Shown here in pieces: positions 45,637-54,213 of a DNA stretch of 64,000 nt. The notes below the pieces were generated by a model. The model was not told the origin of the DNA, did no database searches, and saw only the letters and a program-made list of their open reading frames with translations. The stretch lies in NCBI RefSeq assembly GCF_022568795.1, contig NZ_JAKZHU010000001.1, forward strand, positions 1,674,001-1,738,000, read 5' to 3'. The DNA comes from Arsenicicoccus dermatophilus. GTDB lineage: Bacteria; Actinomycetota; Actinomycetes; Actinomycetales; Dermatophilaceae. Within the stretch, counting starts at the first letter, position 1. Every line of letters starts with the position of its first letter. The translations under genes were made by a program, and so were the position numbers.

Positions 45637-48003
45637 TCACCCATCGGCGAGCTCGCGGGGCGAGCGTCCGGGGGGCTGCGTCGGAGTGCCGAGCAGCGGT
45701 GCCGCCTCCTGCAGCGCGACGACGAGCGGCTCCCCGGGGCTCGCCACGTGCCGCTCGCCGTAGACCACGACGGCGAGCTGGGGCAGCCCGGTCACCTCGA
45801 TCCGCACCTCGGCGCCGACGGTGACCCGCACCGAGCCCGCCCGCCACCGGAAGCCGAAGGAGTAGGCATCGATCCCCTCCGGCAGCCGCGGGGACAGCCG
45901 GGGGTCCTCGGCGTCCTCGCGCAGCCCGCCCAGCCCGGCCGTCAGCGCCAGCCAGGCTCCCGCGAGCGACGCCAGGTGCAGCCCCAGCTCGGTGTTGCCC
46001 TGGCGGTCCTGCAGGTCCACGAGCGCTGCCTCGCGCAGGTAGTCCCGGCCGAGGCCGACGTGCCCGGCCTGCACGCAGACGACGGCCTGGATGGCGGCCG
46101 ACAGGGAGGAGTCGCGCACCGTGCGGCGCTCGTAGTAGTCCAGGTCCCGGGCCACCTGCTCGTCCGTGAACGAGTCCCCGCACCACCACAGCGCGTGCAC
46201 CAGGTCGGCCTGCTTGATCACCTGACGGCGATAGATCTCCATGTATGGCGCATGCTCCTGCACCGGGTAGCGATCCCCCCACCCCTCGAAGTCCCACTCC
46301 TCGTAGCACGTGAAGCTCGCGCAGGCCGGGTGGACGCCGAGCTCCTCGTCGTAGGGCACGTGGGCGGCGTCGGCCGCCCGCAGCCAGCGCGCGGTCTCCT
46401 CGGGGGTGACCCCGAGCTCCTGGGCCACCTCGGGGTGCCGCGCGCAGGCCTGCGCCGCGGCCCGCAGGTTGCGCGCCGCCATGAGCAGGGTGAAGACGTT
46501 GTCGTCGACGACGGCGGTGTACTCGTCCGGGCCGGTGAGGCCGAACAGGTGCCAGGCCCCGCGTCGGTCGTGGTGGCCGAGGGAGACCCACAGCCGGGCC
46601 GTCTCGACGAGGACCACGAGCCCGTGCACCCGTTCGAACTCGTCCTCGCCGCGGACATGGCGGAACAGGTCCATGGCCCGGGCGACGTCGGCGTTGACGT
46701 GCATGGCCGCGGTGCTCGCCGGCCAGTAGCCCGACGCCTCGTGCCCGTCGATGGTCCGCCACGGGAAGGCCGCACCCTGCAGCCCCAGCTCGCGGGCCAG
46801 GCGCCGCGCCTCGTCCAGGGTCGACGCCCGCCACAGCAGCAGCTCGCGGGCCGCGTCCGGCGCCAGCATGGTCAGGGTGGGGATGACGAAACCCTCGATG
46901 TCCCAGAAGGTGTGGCCGCTGTAGCCCCCGCCGGTCAGACCCTTGGCGCCGACGGGCGCGTCCTGGATCCGGGCGGCGCTCTGGTAGGTCTGGAAGATCG
47001 CGTAGCGCAGCGCCTGCTCCAGGGCGGGGTCCCCCGCCACGTCGACGCGGGCCACCTGCCAGAAGTCGTCCAGGTGGGCGCGGTTCGCCTCGTGCAGCCC
47101 CGCCCAGCCCAGGGCCCGGGCCGCGGCCAGGTGGGCCCGCACGTGGTCGGCGAGGACCGAGTCCCGGGCGGTCCCCGAGCGCACGTAGGCCAGCAGCTTG
47201 ACCACGACGAGCCGCTCTCCCGGCTCCAGGGTGGTCACGACCGTGGCCCGCACCTCGTCGGCGGTGACCTCCACCTGCGGGGTCACGGGCTCCTCGCGGC
47301 CGTCGGCCCGCACCAGCGTGACCCGGTGGTCGATCCCCGAGCCGACGACCACCCCGCTGTGGCGGGTGGCGTGCACCAGCACCCCGCCGCCCCGGCTCGG
47401 ATCCTGCCGCCGGTCGTCGTAGGGCCGGCCCAGGGCGGCGTCGACCTGGGGGTCGGGATTCTCGACGACAGGGTCGCTGTCGTTAGCGACCAGGTCGGAC
47501 TCGAGCACCAGGCTGACCGGCCCCTCCTCGCAGCGCACCTCGTAGCGCAGCGCCGCGACCGACCGCTCCACCAAGGATGCCAGCCGGGCCGTCGACACCC
47601 GCAGGCGCGCGCCCCCGGGAGCCGTCCAGTCCAGGTCGCGGGCGAGCACCCCGTCACGCAGGTCCAGGCACCGCCGGTGGGCGTGCACCTGCCCGGCGCG
47701 CACGTCGAGGGGCGCGTCGTCCACGAGCAGCCGCACCCGGAGCCCGTCCGGGACGTTGACCAGGGCCTGACCGATCTCCGGGTCGCCGTAGCCCCGCTCC
47801 GGATAGCTCATCGGGAAGGTCTCGTGCACCCCCGCCAGGAAGACCCCGGGCTCGGCGGCCGGGTCCCCCTCCTCGAGGTTGCCCCGCAGCCCGATCAGGC
47901 CGTTGGACACCGCCAGCAGGGCCTCGGTCAGGCCGAGCCGGTCCAGGTCCACGGCTTCCTCGACGAGGGTCCAGGGTGCGACGACGAAGGGCGATGCGGT
48001 CAT
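45637..48003 (-). CDS. Glycoside hydrolase family 65 phosphorylase (maltose/trehalose/kojibiose type)
   Basis: A 788-residue cytoplasmic inverting phosphorylase that splits an alpha-glucobiose with phosphate to beta-glucose 1-phosphate and a sugar. Order of parts: N-terminal beta-sandwich (ALLAVSNGLIGLRGNLEEG), helical linker, then the (alpha/alpha)6 barrel with HTFWDIEGFVIPTLTML, the general-acid region LTGPDEYTAVVDDNVFT, and the C-terminal beta-sheet. FWD and GPDEY are diagnostic of GH65. Which disaccharide is used is not readable. ATG 48003 has GGGAGC upstream. No beta-phosphoglucomutase gene adjoins; SixA-like follows. Confidence 0.93.
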   Translation of the reverse strand: MTASPFVVAPWTLVEEAVDLDRLGLTEALLAVSNGLIGLRGNLEEGDPAAEPGVFLAGVHETFPMSYPERGYGDPEIGQALVNVPDGLRVRLLVDDAPLDVRAGQVHAHRRCLDLRDGVLARDLDWTAPGGARLRVSTARLASLVERSVAALRYEVRCEEGPVSLVLESDLVANDSDPVVENPDPQVDAALGRPYDDRRQDPSRGGGVLVHATRHSGVVVGSGIDHRVTLVRADGREEPVTPQVEVTADEVRATVVTTLEPGERLVVVKLLAYVRSGTARDSVLADHVRAHLAAARALGWAGLHEANRAHLDDFWQVARVDVAGDPALEQALRYAIFQTYQSAARIQDAPVGAKGLTGGGYSGHTFWDIEGFVIPTLTMLAPDAARELLLWRASTLDEARRLARELGLQGAAFPWRTIDGHEASGYWPASTAAMHVNADVARAMDLFRHVRGEDEFERVHGLVVLVETARLWVSLGHHDRRGAWHLFGLTGPDEYTAVVDDNVFTLLMAARNLRAAAQACARHPEVAQELGVTPEETARWLRAADAAHVPYDEELGVHPACASFTCYEEWDFEGWGDRYPVQEHAPYMEIYRRQVIKQADLVHALWWCGDSFTDEQVARDLDYYERRTVRDSSLSAAIQAVVCVQAGHVGLGRDYLREAALVDLQDRQGNTELGLHLASLAGAWLALTAGLGGLREDAEDPRLSPRLPEGIDAYSFGFRWRAGSVRVTVGAEVRIEVTGLPQLAVVVYGERHVASPGEPLVVALQEAAPLLGTPTQPPGRSPRELADG

Positions 48004-48158
48004 GGTCAGCTCCCGGCTGGTGCGGCGGCGGTATGGCGCGAGGACGTGCGCCATACCCTCTCAGGACCGCACGCCTCGCGGCGGTCTGCCACCCCGACCC
48101 CGCCCGAGGAGTCGCGGGACCGGCCACCCGTTCGGCGCCCCGGGCCAGGGGACGGGGG

Positions 48159-50603
48159 TCAGAGCACCAGGTCGGGCTTGATCCGCGACGGCGTCCAGAC
48201 CCGGGCCCGGCGCGCCGCGTAGGTCGAGGCGACCAGCGCCACCGCCAGGTAGCCGGCGAGCACCGCGACGTCCAGGGCGACGAAGGCCATCCGCCCGCCG
48301 TACATCAGGTGCCGCAGGCCGTCGATGGCATAGCTCATCGGCAGCACCCGGTGCAGCGCCTGCAGGGGGTCCGGGAGGGTCTGCCACGGGAAGGTGCCCC
48401 CGCCGGAGACCAGCTGGACGACCAGCAGGACCAGGCCGAGGAACTTGCCGACCGCGCCGAACCGCGAGGCGAGGGCGTGCAGGATCGCGGCGTAGGTGAG
48501 GGACACGAAGGCCATGAAGGCCATCGCCGCGACGGGGTGGTCGACGTGGTAGTCCAGGCCCTTGAGCACGAGCCAGTAGGCCAGGAAGCTCTGCCCGGCC
48601 GCGAGCAGCGCCGGCGACATCCAGCCGCTGAGGGCCACCCGCCAGGCGGGCTGCTGGGCGGCGAGGGCCCGCGAGGAGAGCGCCTTGACCAGCAGGAAGA
48701 GCACGTAGGCGCCGATCCACAGGGCCAAGCTGACGAAGAACGGCGCGAGCCCCGCGCCGTAGCTGTCGGCCTTGGCGGCGTTGGTGGCGTGCACCGTGAC
48801 CGGGTTGCCGACGGTCTGGGCCGCGGCGGTCCGCTGCTCGGTGGTGAAGGCCGGGACCTGGCCGGCCCCCTTGGCCATCTCGTCGTGCAGCCGGCGGGCG
48901 CCGTCCCGGGCCTGGGCCGCCCCGTCACGCAGCTTGGCCGTGCCCGTGACGAGCTGGACGGCGCCGTCCACGGCCTGCTGCTCCTTGGTGGCCAGGGTGT
49001 GGCTGCCGGAGGCGAGCTGGGCCACCCCGCCGTCGAGCTGCGCGGCGCCGGCCGTCAGCTTCGTGCTCCCGGTGTGCGCCTGGACGATCCCGTCGTGCAG
49101 CTGGGCGCTGCCCGCGGCGAGCTTGTCGGCCCCGGCCGCCACCTGCGACGCACCGCCGGCGGCCTTGGTCGCACCGGCGCCCAGCCGGGTCGCGCCCGAC
49201 GCGAGCTGCGCGGTGCCGGACTGGAGCTCGCCCAGCTTGTCGGCGAGGGTCGCGCTCCCGGCCACGAGCTTGTCGGCGCCGTCCGCCACCTGCTGGGAGC
49301 CGCTCGCCAGCTTCCCGAGCGAGCTGGCGGCCCCCGTCACCTTGGCCGAGGCCCCGTCGAGCTGCGCGTCCAGCGAGGCGAGCTGCTCCCGTGCGGTGGC
49401 CACCTGGACGGCGAGGTCCTGCTGGACCCGCACGAGCAGGTCGGCCTGCTGCGGGTTGGTGGGCCGGACGTCGGCGGCCAGCGCCCCCAGCTGGTCGATC
49501 CGCTGCTGCAGCCGGGTGAGCCGGGCCTCGATGGCCGCCCGCTGCCGGCTGCGCGTCGCGTCGATCTGGACCGCGGCGTCGGCGGCCAGCCGGCCCGCCG
49601 CGTCGATCTTGGCGTTGCCGTCGGCCACCTGGTGGGCGCCGGAGGCCAGGGCGGAGGCACCGGCGTTGAGCTTCTGGGCCCCGGCCCGCAGCTTGCCGGC
49701 GCCGGAGGACGCCGCCGTGGCGCCGGTCGCGAGCTGCTGGGCTCCCGACGCGAGCTGGGTGTTGCCGTCCGCCACCTGGTGCGCGCCGGACGCGAGCTGA
49801 GCGGTCTGGCCCGGCAGCGCCGCCGTCCTCGCGTCCATGGTCGCCAGCCCGCCGTCGAGCTGCTGGGCGCCCGCGGCGAGGCGGGTGCTGCCGGTGTGGG
49901 CCTGGTCGGCGCCGGCCGCGAGCTTCGTGGCGCCGGCCTGCAGCTGGGTGGTGCCGTCGCGCAGCCGGGTCACGCCGCTCACCAGCTCGGCGGTCCCCGA
50001 GGCCAGCCGGCCGTTGCCGTCGGCGAGCGTGGTGGCGCCGGAGACCGCCTGCTGCATCTTGGTGTGGATGGTGGCGAAGCCGTCGAGCATCTGCGCCGAG
50101 GCGCTGCTCGCGACCTGCTGGGCGACCGAGCGGGTGACCTCCCCGACCACGGTGTTGGAGATGGTGCGGGCGAGGTAGCCGTTGGTGTCGTTGGTGTACT
50201 GCTCCAGCGTCGCCCGCCGCGGGTGGGTGGTCCCGGCGCTCGCCAGGTCCGCGGAGAAGGTCTTGGGCACGATGAGCGCGAAGTCGAAGCGCTCCTCGTC
50301 GACCCCCTTGGTCGCCTCCTGCCGGGACACCCGGTGCCAGTCGAAGGTGTGCCGGTCCACGAGGGTCCGGGTCACCTGGTCCCCGACCTGCAGCCGCTTG
50401 CCGTCGGCGAGCGTGGTCCCCTGGTCCTCGTCGACGACGGCGACGGGGAGGCTCTTGAGGTTGGCGTAGGGGTCCTTGTTGGCGTAGAGGTACAGCCCGG
50501 CATACAGCGAGGGGATGAGCAGCATCGCGGTGAGGGCGAGGCGCAGGAGCCGCCCCGAGGTGAGCCGTCGCAGCTCGGCAAGGGCCAGTCGGTGGGCCCT
50601 CAC
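48159..50603 (-). CDS. YhgE/Pip-family membrane protein with a long repeat-containing extracytoplasmic domain
   Basis: An 814-residue membrane protein. One helix near residues 18-36 (LALTAMLLIPSLYAGLYLYA) is followed by about 530 extracytoplasmic residues. These start with an ABC2-type SLPVAVVDEDQGTTLADG segment and consist mostly of repeats of the kind LASGAHQVADGNTQL, a long helical or coiled-coil stalk. Five or six helices close the protein. This architecture is that of YhgE/Pip proteins, related to phage receptor Pip and to EsaA of type VII secretion and to ABC-2 exporters; cargo unknown. GTG 50603 overlaps the stop of the preceding ATPase-like gene (GTGA). Confidence 0.9.
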   Translation of the reverse strand: MRAHRLALAELRRLTSGRLLRLALTAMLLIPSLYAGLYLYANKDPYANLKSLPVAVVDEDQGTTLADGKRLQVGDQVTRTLVDRHTFDWHRVSRQEATKGVDEERFDFALIVPKTFSADLASAGTTHPRRATLEQYTNDTNGYLARTISNTVVGEVTRSVAQQVASSASAQMLDGFATIHTKMQQAVSGATTLADGNGRLASGTAELVSGVTRLRDGTTQLQAGATKLAAGADQAHTGSTRLAAGAQQLDGGLATMDARTAALPGQTAQLASGAHQVADGNTQLASGAQQLATGATAASSGAGKLRAGAQKLNAGASALASGAHQVADGNAKIDAAGRLAADAAVQIDATRSRQRAAIEARLTRLQQRIDQLGALAADVRPTNPQQADLLVRVQQDLAVQVATAREQLASLDAQLDGASAKVTGAASSLGKLASGSQQVADGADKLVAGSATLADKLGELQSGTAQLASGATRLGAGATKAAGGASQVAAGADKLAAGSAQLHDGIVQAHTGSTKLTAGAAQLDGGVAQLASGSHTLATKEQQAVDGAVQLVTGTAKLRDGAAQARDGARRLHDEMAKGAGQVPAFTTEQRTAAAQTVGNPVTVHATNAAKADSYGAGLAPFFVSLALWIGAYVLFLLVKALSSRALAAQQPAWRVALSGWMSPALLAAGQSFLAYWLVLKGLDYHVDHPVAAMAFMAFVSLTYAAILHALASRFGAVGKFLGLVLLVVQLVSGGGTFPWQTLPDPLQALHRVLPMSYAIDGLRHLMYGGRMAFVALDVAVLAGYLAVALVASTYAARRARVWTPSRIKPDLVL

Positions 50604-51220
50604 GACACGACCCCGACCTCGTAGGGCGAGTGGGCGCCCAGCAGGCGCAGGCTCGCGTGGGTGGCCAGGACGACGACGATCAGCCCCCGGTCGGCCAGCT
50701 CGCGGGCGGTGGTCATCCAGGTGTGCGGGTCCCCGCCCCATCGGTCGGGGCTGGTGAGCACCACGGCGGTGACGTCCGCACGGCGGGAGGCGATGTCGGC
50801 GAGCCAGCGCACGTGCTCGGCCGGGTCGAGGGCCTCCCAGCGCTGCGAGCCGCGACCGGCCGCGTCCCGCTCGGCCAGGAAGTCGTGGATGTCCTGGCGG
50901 CGTGACGGCAGACCGGCGAGGGCGAGCTCCTCTCCCACGACCACCTCCACGGGCAGGGCCGGCTCGGGCTCGGTGATGCCGGGGACGTCGACGAGGCAGA
51001 CCCGCCGGCGGCGCAGCGCCGGGTCGGGGTCGGCGTTGCAGGTGATCTGTCCCCCGTCGAGGGCGACCCGGCCACCGAGGGCCAGGGCCAGGGTGGTGAG
51101 GGCCGGGCCGGGATCCCCCGCGACCAGCCCGATCTCGCCCTTGCGGGCCTCGAGGGAGGTGGGCAGCAGGAGCGGACCGTGGGGTCCGTCCACCCGCGCT
51201 GCGTGCGCGACGAGTGCCAT
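50600..51220 (-). CDS. Degenerate ABC-type ATPase-like protein, partner of the Pip/YhgE protein
   Basis: A 206-residue protein that follows the ABC ATPase layout but lacks catalytic residues. The P-loop position reads GLVAGDPGPALTTLALALGG instead of GxxGxGKST, so the lysine is missing. The Q-loop area and an LSGGQ signature are not recognisable; AVVLTSPDRW stands where Walker B is expected. ATG 51220 has GGAG. Coupled by overlap to the YhgE/Pip gene and divergent from a TetR regulator. It may be a regulatory or assembly subunit; hydrolysis is unlikely. Confidence 0.7.
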   Translation of the reverse strand: MALVAHAARVDGPHGPLLLPTSLEARKGEIGLVAGDPGPALTTLALALGGRVALDGGQITCNADPDPALRRRRVCLVDVPGITEPEPALPVEVVVGEELALAGLPSRRQDIHDFLAERDAAGRGSQRWEALDPAEHVRWLADIASRRADVTAVVLTSPDRWGGDPHTWMTTARELADRGLIVVVLATHASLRLLGAHSPYEVGVVS

Positions 51221-51329
51221 GCGCGTGTCTCCTTGGTGACCGGGGCCGGTCGTGGGTGCGGTAGGCCGCTCGCCCCGTTGCGCGCGGTGGGGAGGTGACC
51301 TCCCGGCTTTCGATGCACCACCGTACGCA

Positions 51330-51345
51330 GATACATCTCCGTATC
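51330..51345. promoter_or_regulatory. Candidate TetR operator GATAC-N6-GTATC
   Basis: A perfect 5-bp inverted repeat inside an AT-richer stretch of the divergent promoter region, 26-41 bp before the TetR gene and 110-125 bp before the ATPase-like gene. A TANNNT box (TAGTCT, 51359-51364) seven bases before the TetR ATG suggests a leaderless transcript beginning right next to this operator. Confidence 0.5.
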
Positions 51346-51370
51346 CAAAACTCGCGAGTAGTCTGGAGCC

Positions 51371-52018
51371 ATGGCCATGCCCCACCCTGAGACACCGCGA
51401 TCCGCCCGTCGCGAGGCCACCCGGCGACGCCTGCTGGCCGCCGCCTCGGAGGCCTTCGCCGAGCGCGGGCTGCACGGCACGACGGTCGAGGACGTCTGCG
51501 AGCGAGCAGGATTCACGCGGGGCGCGTTCTACTCCAACTTCACCTCGCGGGACGACCTGGTGATCGCGCTGGTCGAGGAGCGCAGCACCGCGCTGCGCGA
51601 GCGGGTCACCGAGCTGACCCGGCGCGCCGGCCTGACGCCCAGCGAGCTGCTCCACGAGGTGCTCACCACCTGGACCGAGCAGCCCGGCGAGCGCGAGCAG
51701 TGGCTGCTGCTGCAGACCGAGCTGATGCTGCACGCGATCCGCGAGCCCGCGGCCGGCGCGGCCTGGCGCGAGGTCGTGACCCACAACCTGCGCGAGATCG
51801 CGGCCATCCTCGAGGCCTACCTCGGCCACCAGGGGGTCCGGCTGCCCATCGACAGCCTGGGCCTGGCCCGGCTGCTCTACGCGACCTTCCAGGGCGGGGC
51901 GCTGCAGCACCTCCTCGACCCCGGGCACGTGGCCCCCGACGACCTGTCCGACAGCCTGGTCACCCTCCTGGAGAGCGCGCTGGTCACCCGGCCGGGCACG
52001 GTGGCCGAGCCGAGCTGA
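51371..52018 (+). CDS. TetR-family transcriptional regulator
   Basis: A 215-residue repressor-type protein. Residues 12-60 carry the helix-turn-helix: RREATRRRLLAAASEAFAER and the recognition part VEDVCERAGFTRGAFYSNF, the canonical TetR signature. The C-terminal ligand domain is helical and variable. Divergent from the YhgE/Pip operon, which it most likely controls together with itself through the palindrome at 51330-51345. Confidence 0.93.
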   Translation: MAMPHPETPRSARREATRRRLLAAASEAFAERGLHGTTVEDVCERAGFTRGAFYSNFTSRDDLVIALVEERSTALRERVTELTRRAGLTPSELLHEVLTTWTEQPGEREQWLLLQTELMLHAIREPAAGAAWREVVTHNLREIAAILEAYLGHQGVRLPIDSLGLARLLYATFQGGALQHLLDPGHVAPDDLSDSLVTLLESALVTRPGTVAEPS

Positions 52019-52303
52019 TCAGGCCCGCAGGTCGGCATACTCCGGGTGCTTGTCCAGCCAGGACGCGACGAAGGAGCAGGCCGGCTCGACCCGCAGCCCG
52101 CGCTCGCGGACGTCGTCGAGCATGCCCCTGACGAGAGCACTGCCCAGGCCCATGCCGCCGAAGGCCGGGTCGACCTCCGTGTGCGGCACCACCAGCACCT
52201 CGCCGTCGAGGTGGGCGTCGGCGAAACCCGCGAGCTCACCGTCGTGGCGCACCTCGTAGCGGTGCAGGTGGTCGTTGCGCGTGACGATGGGGTCCTCAGC
52301 CAT
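52019..52303 (-). CDS. Small GNAT-like N-acetyltransferase (YjdJ/Gcn5-related short type)
   Basis: A 94-residue protein with only the core of the acetyltransferase fold: EVRHDGELAGFADAHLDG, then VDPAFGGMGLGSALVRGMLD holding the acetyl-CoA loop G-x-G-x-(G/A), and a short C-terminal VEPACSFVASWLDKHPEY. This short type is common in bacteria and of unknown substrate. ATG 52303 (MAEDP) chosen; upstream residues lack homology. Confidence 0.9.
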   Translation of the reverse strand: MAEDPIVTRNDHLHRYEVRHDGELAGFADAHLDGEVLVVPHTEVDPAFGGMGLGSALVRGMLDDVRERGLRVEPACSFVASWLDKHPEYADLRA

Positions 52304-52336
52304 GACGTGAGTCTGCCACTGGGGCGGCACGCACGC

Positions 52337-53266
52337 TCAGCGAGCGAGCTGCACCACGTTGTCGAACGGTTCGCCCGCCCGCAGGTGCTCCGCCTGGGCC
52401 CGGACCAGCCGGGCCGCCCGGGCCCAGAAGCCCTCCGCGAGACCACCCACGTGCGGCGCCACCAGCACCCCCGGCGTCGACCACAGCGGGTGCCCGTCGG
52501 GCAGCGGCTCCGGGTCCACGACGTCCAGCGCCGCACGGATCCTGCCCGCGCGGGTGGCCTCGAGCAGGGCCTCGGTGTCGACGACCTTGCCGCGAGCGAC
52601 GTTGACCAGCAGAGCGTCCTGCGGCATCCGGGCCAGCATGGCGGCGTCCATCAGCCGGTCCGTCCGCGGGGTGTGCGGCACGACGAGGACGACCACGTCG
52701 TGGTCCGGCAGCAGCAGCGGCAGCTCGTCGATGCCGTGGACCTCGGCGACCAGGTCGTCCCCCGCGCGCGGGCGGCTGGCGACCACCGTGACCGCGCACT
52801 CGAAGGGCAGCAGCCGACGCACGATCGCCCGCCCGATGTCGCCATACCCCACGACGAGCACCCGCCGGTCCGCCAGGCCCGGGGTGAAGTGCTTGTCCTG
52901 CCAACGCTGCTCGCGATGCCCCTGGACGAACCACGGCACCTCCCGCTGCATCGCCAGGGTCAGCGCCAGCGCCAGCTCGGCGGTGGCGGCGGCATGCACG
53001 CCGCGGGCGTTGAGCAGCTGCACCCCCGGCGGGACGAAGGGGATCGCGTGCTCGTAGCCCGCTGACAGCAGCTGGAAGGCCCGCAGCCGCGGCAGGTCAG
53101 CCAGGTGCTCGAAGCCCTCGGTGCTCAGCCGGTAGGGCGCGACGACGAGCTCCACCTCGTCCGCGCGCGGGCACGGCCCCGCGAGGTCCCAGGTCACGAG
53201 CTCGACGCCCGGCACCTGCCCCACGCGCTCGATCCACTCCCGGTCGGCGACGGTCATCACAGCCAT
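52337..53266 (-). CDS. D-isomer-specific 2-hydroxyacid dehydrogenase
   Basis: A 309-residue NAD(P)-dependent oxidoreductase. The C-terminal half of the fold holds VLVVGYGDIGRAIVRRLLPF as nucleotide-binding turn, VVPHTPRTDRL, LVNVARGKVVDTEALL and APHVGG with the catalytic His; Arg and Glu of the triad are in ARGK and DPEPLP. It might reduce glyoxylate, hydroxypyruvate or another 2-oxo acid. It is not a PGDH (SerA): no ACT domain and low similarity. Preceding gene on the same strand is transcribed towards the GNAT gene. Confidence 0.92.
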   Translation of the reverse strand: MAVMTVADREWIERVGQVPGVELVTWDLAGPCPRADEVELVVAPYRLSTEGFEHLADLPRLRAFQLLSAGYEHAIPFVPPGVQLLNARGVHAAATAELALALTLAMQREVPWFVQGHREQRWQDKHFTPGLADRRVLVVGYGDIGRAIVRRLLPFECAVTVVASRPRAGDDLVAEVHGIDELPLLLPDHDVVVLVVPHTPRTDRLMDAAMLARMPQDALLVNVARGKVVDTEALLEATRAGRIRAALDVVDPEPLPDGHPLWSTPGVLVAPHVGGLAEGFWARAARLVRAQAEHLRAGEPFDNVVQLAR

Positions 53267-53364
53267 GGGGTCAGCGTATGGCGATGTCCGCGAACCGGAC
53301 CCGTGCGTCCACGAGGGCGCTAGGTTGTGGTCGACCCAGCACCATCCCCGCACGAGGAGACCCC

Positions 53365-54024
53365 ATGTCCGCTGTCGACGAGATCCTTCGCTCCCTTCCC
53401 GTGGCCGACCTGGCCCGCCAGCTCGACGCCCGCCCCGAGGAGGTCCAGCAGGCCGCCGCGGCCGCGCTGCCCGCCCTGCTCGGCGGCCTCCAGGCCAACG
53501 CCGCCGACCCCTCCGGCGCCGCGTCCATCGTCGACGCCCTGTCGCAGCACGAGGGCCGGCTGGGCGAGGGCCCGGTCGAGCTGGGGCAGGTCGACACCCG
53601 CGACGGCGAGGCGATCGCGCAGCACATCTTCGGTGACCAGCAGGGCGCCGTGGCCCAGCAGCTCGGCGGCCTGCAGGGCGTCGCCGGCCCGCTGGTGCAG
53701 CGCCTCATCCCGATCCTGGCCCCGATCGTCATGGCCTGGCTCGCCCGCCAGGTGCTCGGCCAGGCCGGCGCGGGCGGCAGCATGGGCCTGCCGCAGGGCC
53801 AGACCACCGGCCAGGGCGGCGCGGCCGGATCGATCCTCACCGACATCCTCGGCTCGGTCCTCGGCCGCGCCACCGGTCAGGGCGCCCAGACCCCGCAGAC
53901 CCAGACGATCCCCGGGCAGGCCCCGGTCCAGCAGGACCTGCCGCCGCAGTCCGGCCAGGGCCTGGACACCGGCCGGATCATCACCGAGGTGCTCGGCGGC
54001 CTGCTCGGCGGCGGCCGCCGCTGA
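53365..54024 (+). CDS. DUF937 family protein (YidB-like)
   Basis: A 219-residue protein. The N-terminal part (about 1-140) is the DUF937 domain with repeated helical segments, VDEILRSLPVADLARQL, QQAAAAALPALLGGLQANA and QHIFGDQQGAVAQQLGG; the C-terminal part is a Gly/Gln-rich low-complexity linker ending with a hydrophobic, amphipathic helix ITEVLGGLLGGGRR. No function is established for the family. ATG 53365 has GAGGAG. Single-gene unit with hairpin downstream. Confidence 0.9.
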   Translation: MSAVDEILRSLPVADLARQLDARPEEVQQAAAAALPALLGGLQANAADPSGAASIVDALSQHEGRLGEGPVELGQVDTRDGEAIAQHIFGDQQGAVAQQLGGLQGVAGPLVQRLIPILAPIVMAWLARQVLGQAGAGGSMGLPQGQTTGQGGAAGSILTDILGSVLGRATGQGAQTPQTQTIPGQAPVQQDLPPQSGQGLDTGRIITEVLGGLLGGGRR

Positions 54025-54045
54025 CCCGGGACCGTCCCGGTCGAG

Positions 54046-54085
54046 CGGGTGGGACGCGACGCCACGTGCCGTCGCGCCCCACCCG
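54046..54085. terminator. Large imperfect hairpin after the DUF937 gene
   Basis: A 20-bp stem with two imperfect pairs (54046-54065 with 54066-54085), 22 bases after the stop, probably terminating this transcript. Confidence 0.65.
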
Positions 54086-54213
54086 CGACGCGGCCGGCGC
54101 GGACCGCGCCCTACGCGGGCACGCTCCGCACCGGCCGCAGCACCGTGCGCAGTCGTCCTCGGCGTTGCGGGCATTCCCACGTAGGTGTCCGGGTGGACCG
54201 CCGTTCACGCAGG

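Noticed and set aside
45607-48222. 871-residue plus-strand frame opposite GH65
   Set aside because: Antisense to a conserved phosphorylase; Gly/Val/Arg/His-rich shadow.
52337-53266. Displaced serA
   Set aside because: It is a short D-2-hydroxyacid dehydrogenase without the ACT/ASB domains of actinobacterial SerA; it does not replace the serA missing from the ilvC-leuB junction.
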